DNA of 64,000 nucleotides from Massarina eburnea CBS 473.64 (GCA_010093635.1 MU006776.1:1099153-1163152); one strand, 5' to 3'; counted from the stretch's first letter, positions 11,030 to 22,994 are shown. Notes: generated by a model not told the origin, from the sequence alone. Made by a program: numbers and translations.

Positions 11030-11745
11030 ATGGTCAATACCATCTTTACCACCCTTGTGCTGCCAGCTCTTGCACTGTGCGCTCCTCATCCTCAACACCG
11101 CCATGGACATTTCCGCTTCCAAAATACCGCAACAACTGCTACTACTGCTGCTGTTGCTGCTACGTCAACACCCATTGTCGCAAGAGACGATGTCTCCACC
11201 CTTTCTGCGTCCTCTGGCCAGGTCCTACTCAAGAACAACTGCAACTACACAGTATCTGTTCAGCCTTACCCAGGATCTGGTTGCAGCTGCGGCGAGGGAG
11301 GTGATGTCGAACCCGGATCCACCTGGAACGATACTTTGAGCGACTGCTCCGGCGGCAACACTTCCCTGAAAGTCTACCGCGAAGAGGCTTCCACGCCAAT
11401 GCAATTCGAGTATGGTCTTGCCTCGAATAACGTCTGGTATGTCCACTTCCTCCCATAATCTAAACCGCGTATACTTACATACTCAGGTACGACATGTCCT
11501 TCATCGACTGCGTCGCTTCAGGAAGTGACTTCAGCGCCTGTGCCGGTGGAGGTTGGGCCATGAAGGCCAACACCAACTGCCATGCTTACTCTTGCACTGG
11601 CGGATCAGAGTGCTGCACTCAAGGGTACTGCGACCCGGAAGCTACCGGTGTTGACCCTGCTCCCAACGCTGGTTGTGGTCCTGACCAAGGGTATACGGAT
11701 TCCAGCGATCTCGGTATTGTTATTGAGCTCTGTAGTTCTTCTTAA
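11030..11745 (+). CDS. secreted BYS1/thaumatin-like cysteine-rich protein
   Basis: Exons 11030-11436 and 11487-11745 (50-nt intron) encode 221 aa. The N-terminus MVNTIFTTLVLPALALCAP is a signal peptide. Next comes an Ala/Thr-rich segment coded by a (CTG/CTA)n-like repeat, then a likely Kex2-type Arg site (IVARDDV). From about residue 62 the core is a thaumatin-like/BYS1 fold: VLLKNNCNYTVSV, SGCSCGEGG, PGSTWNDTL, then YDMSFIDCVASGSDFSACAGGGW and many paired cysteines. The family (Blastomyces yeast-phase-specific protein 1) consists of extracellular proteins of unknown biochemical function, often stage- or host-regulated in fungi. A related gene lies at 62.3-63.3 kb. It could act as an effector, but nothing here proves that. 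Confidence 0.8.
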
Positions 11746-13066
11746 GTCAAGGAGAGTTGCATTTGGGCTGGAATCGCAGTAGATGCGTAGCTAGTTTGCT
11801 ATCGCGTGCCCTATGTAGAGAAGCTTATACGAGATCACGAAATGAAACGACAATCTTCTTCAATCCAATGATGTTTCTTGTTTCATGTCCATTTATAGCT
11901 TGGTTGTGGTGAAGTGGTGCTTACTCTTGTAAGCTTCATGACTGGTAGGTGGCTAATCCATCGCCTAGCCCAGTGGCTATGTTGGTGTTGTCGTCAACGT
12001 CCACGTCATTTTCCGGACATTGGACAATCTTATGAAGATTGGAAAACCCTCTTTCGTCAACAGTGATGTTATGATTGTGTTGAGTTTCCAAACGTTTTGC
12101 GCGCAACTTGAAACACTGACGATTCTATTACTTCAAGTTTCAAATACGCAATACAGGGTAACTCGGGATAGGGGTTTAATTGACAATCGTTAGCTGCCCA
12201 AGTAACAAGATCTCTACATACAACGACCTTTACTGGTTAAAGGTTCCTCTAACGCGAGTGTCTGCACTAGATTTGACAGAGGAAATGGTGTGAATACTTT
12301 TTACTAGGTGATGTATCAGACACTTTCCTCTACGATTGGCTCAGATAGCGTCATCCCATCTCTGGTCCAAGTTCATATACTCTAGATTGCATAAGAATAG
12401 CAAGCCAATATGTTAATTGGCTATAAACCTATCCACTAGATCTATGTCGCTAGCTACCACCTTGATCCATTGCCAAACTATATCCTGTGCGATATGTAAT
12501 GCAAGGACAAAGTTTGATTGACGACTGTTCTCAATCTTATCAAGCTGTTGTGCGCAGCTTCTATGATATCTCTCATACTTGTTGTTAGAAGGAATTCTCC
12601 CGAGACTACGGATGCAGCAGGGAGCTACCACATGTGGCATTGTGGCGATTGCGTTGGGTGTTATGGTTTGAACGTGTACTGCGGCCCTTCTGCCAGTACA
12701 GCAGCACTAAAGCCGACTAGAGCGTGTGAAACCAGGAGCACTCTTAAAGGGAAAATGAATATGTTAGTATGCAGTGTCAAACAAAGTCAGATGCCTCTTC
12801 TTTCATGATAATAGACCACTAATTGTTAGACAAAACCTCTTGGGCCCGCATATGTCTGCGGTTTTGAGACTCTGGATGGGTCAGCTTGTGGCCTTTAAGG
12901 GCTTGTCCGTATTAGCAAAAGGCATATCAATTTACTTCTTGAGCCATGGAAGAACATACTCTCTCATTCCTGGGTATCTAAGTCGAATGGAAATCGTAAT
13001 CTCGTTACTGAGGAGCCGTCGTAGTGTACTATTCTATGTGAAAGCTCTGAATCCATAATATAGAGG
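11746..13066. other. 1.3-kb intergenic region
   Basis: Contains only short frames without family resemblance and no obvious repeat. It is slightly AT-richer than the neighbouring genes. Confidence 0.5.
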
Positions 13067-14146
13067 TCATGCGGCGGCTTCTTCCTCAGCTTCTTGAAGC
13101 CGAATCTGCTCTTCAAGCTTTTTCTTCTCCGCTTGCTGCTGTGCCTGCTTGAGGCGCATCATGGTGCGCTCTTGCAGACTAGGGCTGTTACTGGACGAGG
13201 GCGAGAAGGCAAACTTCGGCGTGCTTGGAGTCCCCAATCCATTACCCACCCCAGGGCCACCAAAGGAAGGCCTGAAGGACTTATTCGGCGTGGCGGCCGG
13301 CGTCGATGGCGCAGAGGCGTTCATGGGCGGCGACTTGAGATCAGGTTCCTTGCCAACCCATCCGATACTCTCGATCTCTGGATAGTGCGTTTTGGCGTCT
13401 GACACGGCCGCGTACGCATGATCGAGTCGAGTGAAGACGATGAGCACAGTGGCCGTGACTTTTCTATGCCTCTCGCCAGATAGCCTGACTTTCTTGTCCT
13501 TGCCCATGACCACGCTATCGATCTTGCCGTACTTGGCGAACATGGTGGAGATCTTCTCCTTATCCCACGCGGTCGTCTCGCCCTCGCGCTGGAAGCGTAC
13601 CCGGATTGTGCGGTCGATCTCCGCTGACTGACCAGGCGCTGGAGGCTTCACTGCTTCCGGGCGCAACTCCTGTTCCTGCTGCTGCCTCTGCAGATTCACC
13701 TCGAACTCCTTTCTCCTCCGTTTGTTGTCCTCCGCTATGCGCTGTATCTCCGCTTCCCGCTTCTCGGCGTCCGTCATCTCTCCTCGCTTGCGCTTCACTC
13801 CCGTAAAGCCTTCGCGCTCTCTCCGCTCCAGATCTTCCTTCATCTTCCGCCGCTTGCCGTCGAGTAGGTCATTCTGGAGAGCCCGTTCGCGCTTGCGCTG
13901 GCGCTGCTTGTCGTATTCCGCTTTGAGCCTGGCATCTATCAAGATGTCGCGCGCAATCCCGAGTCGTATGAACTTGTCGGCGGCGTCTGGGAGGTCTGGA
14001 TTCTTGTCCGGATGGGCCTTAAGGGAGGCGACCCTGTAGGCCTTCTTGAGGGCGGCTTCTCCTGCATCGAATGCGACGCCAAGCAGTTCGTAGAAATCGT
14101 CGCTGGCCGTCTTGGCGACCTCCTCGAGGTCCTTGTCATCGGCCAT
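13067..14146 (-). CDS. cwf23: DnaJ/RRM protein, Cwf23/DNAJC17-type spliceosomal J-protein
   Basis: A single exon encodes 359 aa with ATG at 14146 (MADDKDLEE). Residues 18-85 form a J domain with the essential HPD tripeptide (LKAHPDKNPD). A long charged coiled-coil segment follows (about 85-175, rich in KRKRE), then an RRM at about 185-265 (TIRVRFQREGE ... TATVLIVFTRL), and a Ser/Pro-rich tail ending in a Gln/Glu/Ala coiled coil. This order is diagnostic for Cwf23/DNAJC17, a nuclear J-protein that helps remodel the spliceosome with Prp43-associated factors. It is divergent from pus4 with only 205 bp between start codons, so both RNA-metabolism genes probably share a promoter. Confidence 0.88.
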   Translation of the reverse strand: MADDKDLEEVAKTASDDFYELLGVAFDAGEAALKKAYRVASLKAHPDKNPDLPDAADKFIRLGIARDILIDARLKAEYDKQRQRKRERALQNDLLDGKRRKMKEDLERREREGFTGVKRKRGEMTDAEKREAEIQRIAEDNKRRRKEFEVNLQRQQQEQELRPEAVKPPAPGQSAEIDRTIRVRFQREGETTAWDKEKISTMFAKYGKIDSVVMGKDKKVRLSGERHRKVTATVLIVFTRLDHAYAAVSDAKTHYPEIESIGWVGKEPDLKSPPMNASAPSTPAATPNKSFRPSFGGPGVGNGLGTPSTPKFAFSPSSSNSPSLQERTMMRLKQAQQQAEKKKLEEQIRLQEAEEEAAA

Positions 14147-14351
14147 GTTGATGGCGTATCGCGATTTCAAAGGTCTGACAGTGACTTGACGTCGGACTGA
14201 GACGGGTGAAGCAGGCTGGGGTGTGGGTGTACGAAGAAGTCACCTCGGCGCGACTCTTTTGGCGCCTTGGCATTCGGAAAGCTTCCGTCGTTGCCGCATC
14301 TTTCCTTCACCTTCAACTCCACACAACCTTACGAAGTACCTGCACCCGCAG

Positions 14352-15819
14352 ATGTCGGTAAGTGCTTCTTCAAGCTTTCGAATGATGGCGGCCTCGACTC
14401 CCAAAGAGACTCGAAAAGTGCTTGAAGGCATCTTCGGTAAGCCTTACACAGCTTGAACCACCAACCCTCGCATTTCAACCAATGCTTCACATACACCTTC
14501 GGTCAGTCCAACCGCTGACACTACAGCCAGCAATTAACAAACCCCAATGGGCGTCTTCTGCCGGCGTTCTTCGCGACCTGCAAACCCCGTTCTCCACCTC
14601 ACCCCTCTTCACACCATGGCTCGACTACACGCGCCGGAACCTCATACTCGGCGGCGCAAAGGAAAAGCACCAGCGCAACCTCAAAGTGAAGATGGGCCAC
14701 GGTGGCACTCTCGACCCCCTCGCAACCGGCGTCTTGATAGTTGGTGTAGGTAAAGGCACGAAGCTCCTACCCCGCTTCCTCGAATGCCTGAAAACCTACG
14801 AATGCGTGGTCCTGTTCGGCGCCGCAACGGACAGCTATGATGCGGTGGGAAAGGTGGTTAGTCGCGCCGAATATGCTCATGTGACGAGGGAGTTGGTGGA
14901 ATCCAAGTTGGAGAACTTTAGGGGGAAGATTATGCAGAAGCCGAGCGTGTTCTCTGCACTAAAGGTGGACGGGAAAAAGATGTATGAGTATGCGAGGGCT
15001 GGCGGTGATATTCCCGAAGTAGCTGCGCGGCCAGTAGAGGTGCAGGATCTGAAGCTTGTGGAGTGGTTGGAGCCTGGGGCGCATGAGTTTGCATGGCCGA
15101 AAGAAGAGGTGGATACTACGGAGAAGGTGGGCGCAGAGAGACTATTGGGGATACGAAAGGTAGATGCGGACGCATCAAGATCGAACAGAAAGCGTTCACG
15201 GACACCGGAAAAATCGGCAGATTCGGAATCGAAGAAGCCACGGACAGATTCTGAACAAGATACAGAAGACGCACCAAAGACAGAAGTAATGGACGACCAC
15301 GTCACAAATGCAGAAGACCACCCCAAACCACCCTCATCAGACGACGAGCCCGCCATGTCTGGCGCTCTCCCCGCAGAAGACATTCCAGTTGCAGAAGCCT
15401 CTAAACCCACACAGCCACAACCCCCAGCAGTACGCCTTCGCATGACTGTATCCTCTGGCTTCTACGTACGCTCCCTATGCCACGACCTCGGAGTCGCCTG
15501 CTCCTCTCTCGGTCTGATGTCCTCCCTTATCCGAACCCGACAAGGTGACTACGAGCTTGGGAGAAATGTGCTAGATTACTCCGACCTCGAGGCCGGTCCC
15601 GAGAAATGGGAACACCAAGTACAGAAATTGCTAGAACAGTCCATGAGATATGAAGGCTGGGAAGCCGAAGAAGTGGAAGACGAGGAGACGTGGCTAGAGA
15701 AAAAGAAAGAGCTTGATGCGCAGAGGAAAGAGAACGATAGAGATAGGAGTTATCAGGGCGGTGGCGGTGGTGGCAAGAAGAAGTGGTCTGGAAAGGGTGG
15801 AAAGTATAGGAACTATTGA
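14352..15819 (+). CDS. PUS4: tRNA pseudouridine(55) synthase Pus4/TruB family
   Basis: Exons 14352-14436 and 14531-15819 encode 457 aa. The join gives EGIFAINKPQWASSAGVLRDLQ, the conserved TruB N-terminus. The catalytic Asp lies in GHGGTLDPLATGVLIVGVG. Further motifs are YECVVLFGAATDSYDAVGK, KIMQKPSVFSALKVDGKKMYEYAR and, after an insert, TVSSGFYVRSLCHDLG. The enzyme makes U55 in the T-loop of cytosolic and mitochondrial tRNAs. An acidic/serine-rich insert (about residues 220-330) splits the catalytic domain, and the C-terminus is Lys/Gly-rich (GGGGGKKKWSGKGG). ATGs at 14382 and 14385 are alternative starts. A GTAAGT just after the 14352 ATG could instead be a donor in the leader, so the start is the least certain part. 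Confidence 0.88.
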
Positions 15820-15943
15820 GTATCTAATCATAGATACCCGTCAAAACTTCCCAAAAGCGATTCTTACTTCAGCACTTGTCACCTTGGACGTGTACTTTGA
15901 AATCTAGTATTGACCGTATGAACGATATAAGTTGTCCCTGGAC

Positions 15944-15964
15944 ACACACACACACACACACACA
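15944..15964 (+). repeat. (CA)n microsatellite
   Basis: About ten CA dinucleotides in the pus4 3' flank. It is a simple repeat with no evidence of function. Confidence 0.85.
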
Positions 15965-16072
15965 TGCTCCCCCAACGCCATGCCATGCTGGACACCATAT
16001 CCATAGGAAGAGAAACAACCTGAAATGCATCTATACAACTGTAAAAAAAATCTATAAACCCTCACCAAAGCG

Positions 16073-17669
16073 TTACACTACCCCTGTCGCACTCCTTTGG
16101 CTCCTAATCGAGTCCCTCCTACTCCTTATACTATCTCCCCTGCTCCGTCCACTTCTTATGCTATCCCCCATGCTCCTCCCACTTTGAAAACTCTGTCGCA
16201 CACTCAGTACTGGCTCCGCGTCTTGCAGGCCGTCCTCCTCGTCCTTCTTATCCTCGTGGTTGATAAACACGAAACTTAGCACCATGAGAGCAGCGCCAAC
16301 CCAGTACAACGGGCTGCTATATTGCTTGTCCAGCACCATTTGCCCGACGAGGGACAGCGGGATGGTCAGACTAAGACCAACAGTGACGATGAGCGGGCTA
16401 GTGAGGAGCATACTGTATGCCCAGCAGAAATCGGAGACGAGTGAAGAGGCGGAATTTACCATGACAATGGTAAAGATTTGCTTTGTGGGTGGAAGGGCAA
16501 ATTTCTCGATTCCAGTGAGGTGGAGGAGTATCATGCCAGGCCAGAGGAGGGCGACGTTGAAAGTGCCGACCAGGCCGAAGAACAGCGGCATGTTGACTTT
16601 GCTTTCGTCGCCTATGCGCTTCTTCATGAAGACGGCGTAGAAGCCATAAAGAACGGCGCTGATGAAAGCCATTGTGTCTCCAATCGCAAGTTCGCGCGGT
16701 GTTTTGTGTGGGAAGTTCCCGCGGTTCTCGTCGGTTTCGCCGGAAACGTCAACGGAGGAGATGAGGATGACACCGGCAAGCGTAGTGCATACACCGAGGA
16801 ATTTACGTAGGGTAAAACGCTCGACACGAAGGAGGGAGCCGCATAGTAGTGTCCAGATGGAGGATGTGGATGAGAGGATCGTGGAGGACGCGACGGTCGT
16901 GTATTCGAGACAGGCGGCAGCGAAATAGTTTGCCAAAAACCACAGCAGACAAAATTCCAGACTTATTTTCATCGTCTCTTTCAGCGTGATTCCTTCATCC
17001 CCGTCCGCATACGCATCCGCAATCTCCTGACTCCGGCCCATCTCATCCCCTAGCAGTAATGAAGTAGCACCAGAACTGCGATCATGGCTCATTTTCGAAG
17101 ATAACGAGTTAGACGACGAAGATTCATGGTCGCGTATTAGTTTGTAGCGGCCGACACGGCGCTGCAACAGGTCGCGAAGCTGTGCGAGGACAGGTTGTTG
17201 ATTGATTGTATTGCGGCGGTCATCCCAGGCATGCTTCGCCAGCATAGGGAAGAGGGGTATTATGAAGAAGGCGGTATTTACGTAGGTGACAAAGTATGGT
17301 TTGGAGTAGGAATCATCGGCGAAGATAGTCTATTCGTGTCTACGTCAGTGTTGCGCTGCATTGTCTATCTCTCCGAGCGCCGCGGAAGTGCTACGGAAGG
17401 GACGGATATAGAGAACGAGGGAGGAGAATACGCACACTAGCTAGGAAGTTCGAAGTAGTCCATAGGAATACTGTGGCCAGCAGCAGTACGATCCCTATCG
17501 CATGTCTCCAGCGACTGCGCGGCTTCTTCCCCTCGCTCCACACGCTGACCACGCTCGCCGGCGACCGTATCGAGCTCCCAACATCTGCGCTATATCTCCT
17601 CGCGTCTATTTCGTCTTCGCTATGTCGGGGCGACGTCAATGTATTCAAAAGAGGGGACTGTTGTGCCAT
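16073..17669 (-). CDS. SLC35F/EamA-type multispanning transporter
   Basis: Exons 17669-17436 and 17329-16073 encode 496 aa. The exon join gives TTSNFLASTIFADDSYSKPY, typical of the fungal SLC35F group (DUF6/EamA; yeast Thi74/YML018C-like vacuolar proteins). About ten hydrophobic helices follow: one near residue 62, one before a long hydrophilic Ser-rich loop (about 115-190), then an eight-helix block (LEFCLLWFLANYFAAACLEY through VGAALMVLSFVFINHE). The C-terminus carries three short repeats with the core DSIRS, rich in Arg and Ser, possibly phosphorylated. Substrate unknown; family members are linked to nucleotide-sugar, thiamine or amine transport. A TTG-started extension at 17678 was rejected in favour of ATG 17669. 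Confidence 0.82.
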
Positions 17670-18208
17670 GGTCGGCAAAAGGTTATGCGAGGCCTGGCCT
17701 AGGGAGGCCGTCGGGGGTCGAAGATGTTACAAATGAAGGTTACGGTGCGCAAGAGCTGTGATGCATGTCACCAGAAGTCGCCCATGGATGACGCGGTCCC
17801 TGAGGCAGCGTCTTTTTTCGGCGTGTTGGAGAAGAATGTAGTATGACCAACGTTGCTCGAGCGTTTCGGCCTTCGTTTCGCGAAGTTCAAGTTCGGTTGC
17901 GGTCTTGTCGGCTGTGGCGTCAGCATGCACCAGCCACAGCACGTCATTGGGCGTCGAAAGATGCACGATAACGGATCGCAGGATCAAAGGCTATCACAAC
18001 AACGTATTGCAGAAATATCGCAGGCATATTGCAGGCAGCTATGTATGTAGGCAACTATATAACCGCTCCCTCCTCCATAGAATCAAAAACAGGCGGCCGA
18101 AAAGGTGAGGCCGCACGAAGAGGCATATGCAGCGCCGGACACCAAACGCCCTCGGAGATACATGTACTGAATGAATGCCACAAGAACACCGCAAGCGCAT
18201 AGGCGCCA
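17670..18208. other. intergenic, SLC35F promoter and Ypt7 3' flank
   Basis: 539 bp without a supported gene. Short frames on both strands show no family resemblance. Confidence 0.5.
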
Positions 18209-19132
18209 TTAGCAAGCACAACCACCGTCGGGGTTCTTGAAGTCTATCGGAATCGTCTCAGGGAAATCAGAGTTGAAGTCGCCCACTTCCTCCTGGGCAA
18301 GCGCTTGTCGCGCGATGACTGCGTACATGTGAGCCAATGCCAGCATCAAGATAGATTCAATCATACCTTCAAAGGCCTGTTCGACGTTGACGGCTTCTTT
18401 AGCGCTCGTCTCGAAGTATGGGATTCCGCCCTTGGATTGGCAGTACGTCATGGCGCGCTTTTGGGAGATCTGAAGCCTGTTAGAATATGCGAGATGGCTG
18501 CCAATATGTGCGACGTACCATTCTCTTGCTCTCCTCAACATCAATCTTGTTTCCGATAACGACCTGGCCGAGTCAGCGATCCCTCTTCCAGCTCTGGTAT
18601 ATGCCACGTACGAATGGGAAGCTTTCCGGGTCCATGGGGCTTGCTTGCACAAGGAACTCGTCACGCCAGCTATCCAAAGTGTCGAAGCTCTTCGAGTTGT
18701 TCACGTCGTACACCAACACACAGCAGTCGGCACCGCGGTAGAAGGCTACGCCTAGCGATTGGAATCGCTCTTGTCCGGCGGTATCCCACAACTGCCCCTT
18801 ATTAGCGCCTTTCCGGCATAGCCCTAAGAGTATATCGCACCTGCATCGTAACCAGCCGGTCGTCTACGAGGACTTCTTTGGTAAGGAAATCGGCGCCGAT
18901 CGTCGCTTTGTAGCTTGCACTGAACTTCTTGTTCACCTACGAGAGTGTGAGCGGCTGCCGATCGTGGAAATGAGGTTGGGGTGTTCGCTCGGAGTCGTAC
19001 ATATTGGTTCATCAAGCTAGTCTTGCCTACCCCGCTGTCGCCGAGGATAATGACCTAGCTATATCAGCATCGCCCTTATCTTCTGGTATGAAGCTGCTAT
19101 ACCTTGAGTAGAACTTTCTTCCCGGGCGCCAT
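18209..19132 (-). CDS. ypt7: Rab7-type small GTPase Ypt7
   Basis: Seven minus-strand exons: 19132-19103, 19054-19001, 18936-18841, 18791-18612, 18563-18519, 18469-18367 and 18318-18209. They encode 205 aa, the usual Ypt7 length. Motifs: P-loop GDSGVGKT, effector region KATIGADF, WDTAGQERFQSLG, NKID, ETSAKEAVNVEQAFE, and the C-terminal CAC that receives two geranylgeranyl groups. It controls late endosome/vacuole and autophagosome fusion through the HOPS tether. The sixth intron has no in-frame stop and would add 16 residues in the middle of a helix if retained, so splicing there was chosen on family grounds. A divergent leader extends from 19133. Confidence 0.93.
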
Positions 19133-20674
19133 GGTGTTGTGTGAGTTGGAAGGTGTGTTGGGTAGACACGGCGCGAACGATGGAAGTGCGGAGCTTGGGG
19201 TGTGCCGGTGCCGGTGGCGGCGTCGGTGTAACAATAGGCAGCAGGCGTTGACCGAGACGTATAGTGCGGGTTGGGTAGGCAATGGTTTTCTTTAGGTGGG
19301 CGACAAAGCAATATGGCGGGTAGGTAATGGAGGTTTCGTAGGTGTCGGTGGTTAGAGCTCGATCGTCCCTTCCATGTTCATGTCAAGAAGGTCCGTGCTC
19401 ACCACGTGGCTCCGTATCATGCCTACTCGAGTGCTCCAGATAACTGCGCACATGACCTTGCAATTCACCGCCACAACATCAGTGATAGAAATAAATATTC
19501 ACATATACCTTTACGATACCATCTCTTGTAGCCTCCAACGAAAGTCGCAGATGATCCGAGTCAGCGTCTCTATGCCATGCCTGCCTGAGTCTTTGCCTGA
19601 GTCCTTGCCTTCAAATGTTCATTGCGGTGAAATACAGCCAGATTTTTGACACGCAGTGAGGCGCGATGTCTCCTCGAAGTCTGAAGTAGACTCCGCAATG
19701 CTCCCAGCTTGCCCCACATGACGTCCTCAACAGGTCTACGTCACCAACGTAGGGCATTTTTATGCCTCAAATGCTAGTCATAACTTTCATGGGCAACTCT
19801 ACTGGAGGAGACTGACAGTCGTTGATATGTGCATCTCTTGTAGGCACCGTTTATATCTCACTATGCGAACAGAGCCTTGACTTTTTTCAAGCGCGCAATT
19901 CCGATATCCTTAAGCGTACGGTAGGTGAATGCTTTGCATGGCATTATTAGCGGCAGGTCGTTGAGCCTCGCCGAAGAAGGCAGGTAACGAAGACCTTGGT
20001 CAAAGCTTAATATTGCTTGACCATACATTGGTTGTAGCTTAGGTTATGAAATCAAAACAATGGCCAATCAGCTTCCAGAGTACAAACAAGCATCGGGCCG
20101 TGGCGATGCTTATCTCTGCGTCTTTCTGCATCCCCCACACCTTTGACTACACAACCTTGCCACTACGAACGGGTTCCTGGCGCTGTACAGTTGCTTTCCA
20201 CAAACTTCGCCACATACATGCGGCGGGAACGCCCGCAGTGTATACTGATTTGCCTCTGTTTAATTAACAAACGCTCTCCCCCTAGGGTACTTAATTCCAG
20301 GCTTACCACATACTCCATCACATCAGCCAAGCGACTATAATCGAAGCATCTTTCCGCAGTGAGCTTGTGTAAGAGAGCTGCCTCATTCGTCGACCTTATA
20401 TTGACACAGACATCCCGTCATCGGAACAAAACCAATTCCAGGGATGTCAACCGGTCATCAATCGACGTGTGGAATCTGATTCGTTGTTGTTGTACACCTG
20501 CTCAATATGACTTGGCGAGCATGCTACATTTTTTGCTATGCCCCGGCTTGGACTAACATCAGGATGCACCTCCCATCATACAAAGGGCCTGGTTCAGAAT
20601 GATTGATATAAAGTCCTGTCTCCTCTCAAGATCCTCCTCTGGTCACAGCAGCCGTAAATCCCCCATTCCTAGAC
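19133..20674. other. 1.5-kb intergenic region
   Basis: Lies between ypt7 and the carboxypeptidase start. No coding frame is convincing. A pair of TGCCTGAGTC-like repeats occurs near 19580-19605. Otherwise nothing stands out. Confidence 0.5.
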
Positions 20675-22334
20675 ATGCGTTCCTTCACATCGCTTCTGGC
20701 TACGGCCATTGCACTCGCGAGCTTTACCTTTGCGGCCCCATCCGTCAAACATGACAAGCGCTCTCTTGTTGAACGTGATGGCGTCACATACAACGTCTTC
20801 GAGCACGCTGCTACCGGCGCAAAGATCGAATTCGTGAATAACTCGGGTATCTGCGAGACCACGCCTGGTGTGAAGCAATACTCTGGGTATCTCTCAGTGG
20901 GGACGAACATGAACATGTGGTTTTGGTAGGTTCAACGGCCACCAAGGGTCCTGAAACTCCTCTGGGTACGCTTTGCTGACTTTGTGCCTTCAGGTTTTTT
21001 GAAGCGCGTCAGAACCCTTCGACTGCACCACTGGCTGCGTGGCTCAACGGAGGCCCAGGCTGTTCTTCAATGATTGGTTTATTCCAAGAGCTTGGGTCTC
21101 TCTGATCTATTACCTATCTATAGTCTACTAATTATCGTATAGGAATGGTCCATGCAAATTCAATGTCGGCTCTTCGACCACTCCGGTCAACAATACCAAC
21201 AGCTTCAACAACTATGCCAACATGATCTACATCGACCAGCCTATCGGCGTCGGCTTCTCCTACGGAACTGACACTGTGACTTCCACTGAGACGGCTGCTC
21301 CGTTCGTGTGGAAGCTCATCCAGGCTTTCTACTCCTCCTTTCCCGAGTACAAGTCACGTGACTTTGGCATATTTACCGAGTCATACGGTGGGCATTACGG
21401 TCCTGAATTCACCAAGTACATCCTCGACCAGAACACGGCCAATGCCGGGGAGAACATCAACATCGTAGCTCTCGGCGTCAACAACGGCTGGTTCGACGCT
21501 CAGATCCAAGAGGTTGCATACATCACCTATGCCCACAACAATACATATAAGAAGATTCTGTCGGACAGCCAATATACAACTATTACCAATAGCTACAACA
21601 GCAAATGCAAGCCAGCTCTCGACTCTTGCATCTCGAGCGGAACAGACACTGCATGCAAGAATGCTGACAACGTCTGCTACAGCGCAGTTGAAGGCCCTAT
21701 TTCATCAGCAGCAGACTTTGATGCTTACGATGTTCGAGCACCGAGCAACGATCCCGAGCCTCCCGAGAACTACGTCAAGTACCTGACCACGGCTTCTGTG
21801 GTGAAGGTACGTAAATAGTGTTTAGACACGGCCCTTGATCTTTATTGACAATTTCGGCAGGCTATCGGTGCTCAAAGCACGTATCAGGAATGCCCCGATG
21901 CTCCATACAACAAATTTGCTACCACTGGTGACGGGCCCCGATCATTCCTCGACGAACTAAGCGAAGTCGTCTCTGCTGGCGTCAATACTTTGATCTGGGC
22001 AGGCGATGCCGACTGGATCTGCAACTGGTATGGTGTTTTTGACGTCGTCAACGCTGTTTCGTATTCTGGCAAGGCTGCTTTCAACACAAAGGCTCTTGCT
22101 TCGTACACGGTCAATGGCAAGGAGGGTGGAAGTTTCAAGACGCAGGACAATTTGTCGTTCTTGAGAGTGTACGGGGCTGGCCACGAGGTTCCGTGAGTAT
22201 ATTTCTGCCTACACAGGCGACACTTCGAGCGAGCTTGGCTGACTTTGGATTCTTTACCTAGGTACTACCAGCCCGAGCTGGCGCTTCAAGCGTTCATCCA
22301 GACGATGCAGAAGAAGGCGATCGCATCGACGTAG
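20675..22334 (+). CDS. secreted serine carboxypeptidase (peptidase family S10)
   Basis: Five exons, 20675-20925, 20994-21095, 21143-21806, 21861-22192 and 22262-22334, encode 473 aa. A signal peptide (MRSFTSLLATAIALASFTFA) is followed by a short propeptide with a KR Kex2 site. The S10 blocks are all present: AAWLNGGPGCSSMIGLFQ, IDQPIGVGFSYG, FTESYGGHYGPEF with the nucleophile Ser, AGDADWICNWYG with Asp, and YGAGHEVP with His. It removes C-terminal residues from peptides at acidic pH in the secretory route or outside the cell. The donor of intron 2 is ambiguous: GT at 21096 gives QELGNGPC, and a GC donor at 21090 gives the more typical QENGPC. Both keep frame. Confidence 0.9.
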
Positions 22335-22994
22335 TGCAAGCGACGGCCGTAAACGCTAGTTGTAATCGTAATGCGAACATGAAGTGAAGATGAATTGAAC
22401 CTATTCTGCTCGACCACGGTGATTGCCAATCATTTGGCCGGACCAAGGCCGTTCTCTTGGGTGAAAATATGATACTCGAGTGACCGGCAGACATTGGCAG
22501 GGCTGAGTAGTAATCACGCACCCACGTCAAGAGGTAAAACATGGCGCCCGGCCCACAGCTTCACCGGCTCGGCGGAGGTGCGGAGAGATCAAATCTTGCA
22601 AGGCGAGGCTCCATCGGCTTGGCGCTGGAATGCTTGGTGTTTGGATGCTTGGTGGGCTTGGTGGGCTTGGGGAGAGAAGTGGACAATGTATAGCCAGGCT
22701 TGCGTCAGCGGCAAGCGAGCTTATTCATGGCGAGATGGGGGTAATAATAATGAAGGTAGATAGATAGCGGGATGGACAAGGCAAGGCACCGCGGGCAGAG
22801 GATGGATGGGACGATGGTGACGAGGGCCTGGTGCGTCGCTGCTCCTGCGCGGCCGGCCAAACTGACCCCACTATGACACTGATTAGCCCACTAAAACTTA
22901 CCTCCACCTGCACCATTCATCTCTTGGCCTACAAAACCTTCCGCCCTTCCCAACACTCTTCCCAAACCCTTTCCTCTCACCCATCTTGCCCATC
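22335..22994. other. intergenic, transketolase promoter and leader
   Basis: 660 bp. A short GGGCTTGGT repeat lies at about 22640-22672. A strongly pyrimidine-rich stretch at about 22930-22990 directly precedes the transketolase ATG, typical of highly expressed fungal genes. Confidence 0.55.

Noticed and set aside
13067..14170. Eight-residue extension of the Cwf23-like protein
   Set aside because: Begins with TTG at 14170. The ATG at 14146 fits the family start.
18320..18366. Retained sixth intron of ypt7 as coding sequence
   Set aside because: Although free of stops, it would insert 16 hydrophobic residues into a conserved helix. Splicing gives exactly 205 aa with the family sequence.
19374..20640. 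Small frames between ypt7 and the carboxypeptidase
   Set aside because: All under 95 codons, unrelated to any family, with no convincing splice continuation.
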